From Methylibium sp031393925 (GTDB taxonomy: Bacteria; Pseudomonadota; Gammaproteobacteria; Burkholderiales; Burkholderiaceae_C), in assembly GCF_031393925.1 (NCBI RefSeq), contig NZ_JANMWL010000044.1, positions 1 to 12,876 of the forward strand: a stretch of DNA of 12,876 nucleotides, written 5' to 3'. How positions within the stretch are numbered: position 1 is the first letter of the stretch; every line of letters begins with the position of its first letter. Under the pieces are notes generated by a model. That model ran no database searches, was not told the origin of the DNA, and saw nothing but the letters and a program-made list of their open reading frames with translations. Shown here piece by piece: positions 12,116-12,876 of this stretch. Position numbers and translations under genes: made by a program.

Positions 12116-12876
12116 GCTCGTCGTCGGCCGTTGCCACGCCACAAGCGCGCGCTGAAACGGCGCCGACGAGGCGGATTCAAGTTCTCTGCGTGTTGTTTTT
12201 TCTGTCCGGCTTTCCGGCACTGATCTACCAGCTCGTTTGGCAGCGGGCCTTGTTTCGCATCCTGGGCGTCAATATCGAGTCCGTCACGATCGTCGTGACC
12301 GCTTTCATGCTGGGTCTGGGTATCGGCAGCATTTTCGGCGGATGGCTCTCGCGAATACGGCATGTTCCGCTGCTGTTGCTGCTGGCTACCATCGAATTGT
12401 TGACCGGTGCATTCGGGCTCTTCTCGCTGCAGATCTTCGAGCACGTCGGCGGCGTTGTCCTCGGCTCGTCCCTGCCAGTGACCGCGCTCACCACGCTAGC
12501 GTTGGTCATCGTTCCCACCTTGCTGATGGGCGCCACCTTGCCCTTGCTAGTGGGCCACCTGGTCCGGCGCTCCGGGCACGTCGGCAGTGCCGTAGGCCTG
12601 CTGTATTACGTCAACACGTTGGGCGCCGGCGCCGCCTGTCTGTTTTGCGTTGTCGCCTTGTTTCCGTGGTGGGGCATGCAGGCGTCGGTCGTGCTGGCCG
12701 CAGCGGTCAATGCGGCTGTGGCCATGGGTGCAGTCATCGCTTTCGCCGTCGAGCGTCGGGCGGCGAGGCGACCATCAACGGTCCCCGCTCCCGCAGGGAT
12801 CTCGGTCACGCAGACTCCGGCGTTGCCATTCGCTTGGGTGCTGGTCATGTCGGCGGCAGTCGGAATGATCTCCTTG
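12112..12876 (+). CDS. Fused MFS/spermidine-synthase-like membrane protein, N-terminal part (3' end outside window)
   Basis: The frame is open for 255 codons to the window end. After a polar N-terminus of about 22 residues come about seven hydrophobic segments. The first is FLSGFPALIYQLVWQRAL (about 30-47), then TAFMLGLGIGSIFGGWLS (about 63-80), ATIELLTGAFGL, PTLLMGATLPLLV and GLLYYVNTLGAGAACLF. This is the membrane half of the proteins annotated as fused MFS/spermidine synthase, in which a Rossmann aminopropyltransferase-like domain follows; that domain would lie beyond 12876. The function of this group is poorly known, and true spermidine synthesis should not be assumed. The ATG overlaps the PAP2 stop (ATGA) and has AGGAGA eight bases upstream. 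Codons such as CTA, ATA and CGA appear, as in the PAP2 gene. Confidence 0.85.
   Translation, partial: MSSSSAVATPQARAETAPTRRIQVLCVLFFLSGFPALIYQLVWQRALFRILGVNIESVTIVVTAFMLGLGIGSIFGGWLSRIRHVPLLLLLATIELLTGAFGLFSLQIFEHVGGVVLGSSLPVTALTTLALVIVPTLLMGATLPLLVGHLVRRSGHVGSAVGLLYYVNTLGAGAACLFCVVALFPWWGMQASVVLAAAVNAAVAMGAVIAFAVERRAARRPSTVPAPAGISVTQTPALPFAWVLVMSAAVGMISL

Overview
The window is GC-rich chromosomal DNA with dense, short-spaced genes. Every recognisable protein looks proteobacterial. The GloA-, PdxH-, UbiD- and ChaC-type sequences, the NarL-type two-component pair and the GC-rich palindromic intergenic repeats fit a betaproteobacterium of the order Burkholderiales. The taxon is inferred from protein resemblance and base composition; there is no rRNA gene to confirm it. 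I see no tRNA, rRNA, CRISPR array, transposase or phage gene.

Layout, left to right. (1) 1-450: the C-terminal end of UbiD, cut by the window edge. (2) 451-683: a non-coding stretch with five consecutive hairpins, the last an intrinsic terminator; the whole may be a structured RNA. (3) 684-3704: single housekeeping genes on alternating strands. These are a DUF218/ElyC-like membrane protein (-), MsrA (+), PdxH (-) and a MobA/MocA-like nucleotidyltransferase (+). (4) 3795-7617: a block on the minus strand. Read in transcription order it holds an MBL-fold hydrolase, an SDR oxidoreductase coupled to a GDT1-type cation exporter, glyoxalase I, and a ChaC-type gamma-glutamylcyclotransferase. (5) 7618-7840: a divergent regulatory region with a 27-bp near-perfect palindrome and a hairpin or pseudoknot at the next start codon. 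(6) 7841-11000: a tight plus-strand operon of a multi-pass sensor kinase, its NarL-type response regulator and an ICMT-family membrane methyltransferase. (7) 11001-12876: a spacer with a REP-like palindrome, then a two-gene unit of less GC-biased codon use. It encodes a PAP2 integral-membrane phosphatase and the start of a spermidine-synthase-like membrane protein that runs off the window.

How the genes relate. GloA uses glutathione to remove methylglyoxal and ChaC degrades glutathione, so these neighbours form a glutathione pair. The kinase, regulator and methyltransferase overlap or nearly touch and should be co-translated. The PAP2 and spermidine-synthase-like genes overlap by four bases and should also work together, probably at the inner membrane. 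The most unusual parts are the hairpin array at 497-626, the regulatory region at 7731-7843, the kinase-regulator-methyltransferase operon and the PAP2/spermidine-synthase-like pair. No single stretch is proof of a wholly new system.
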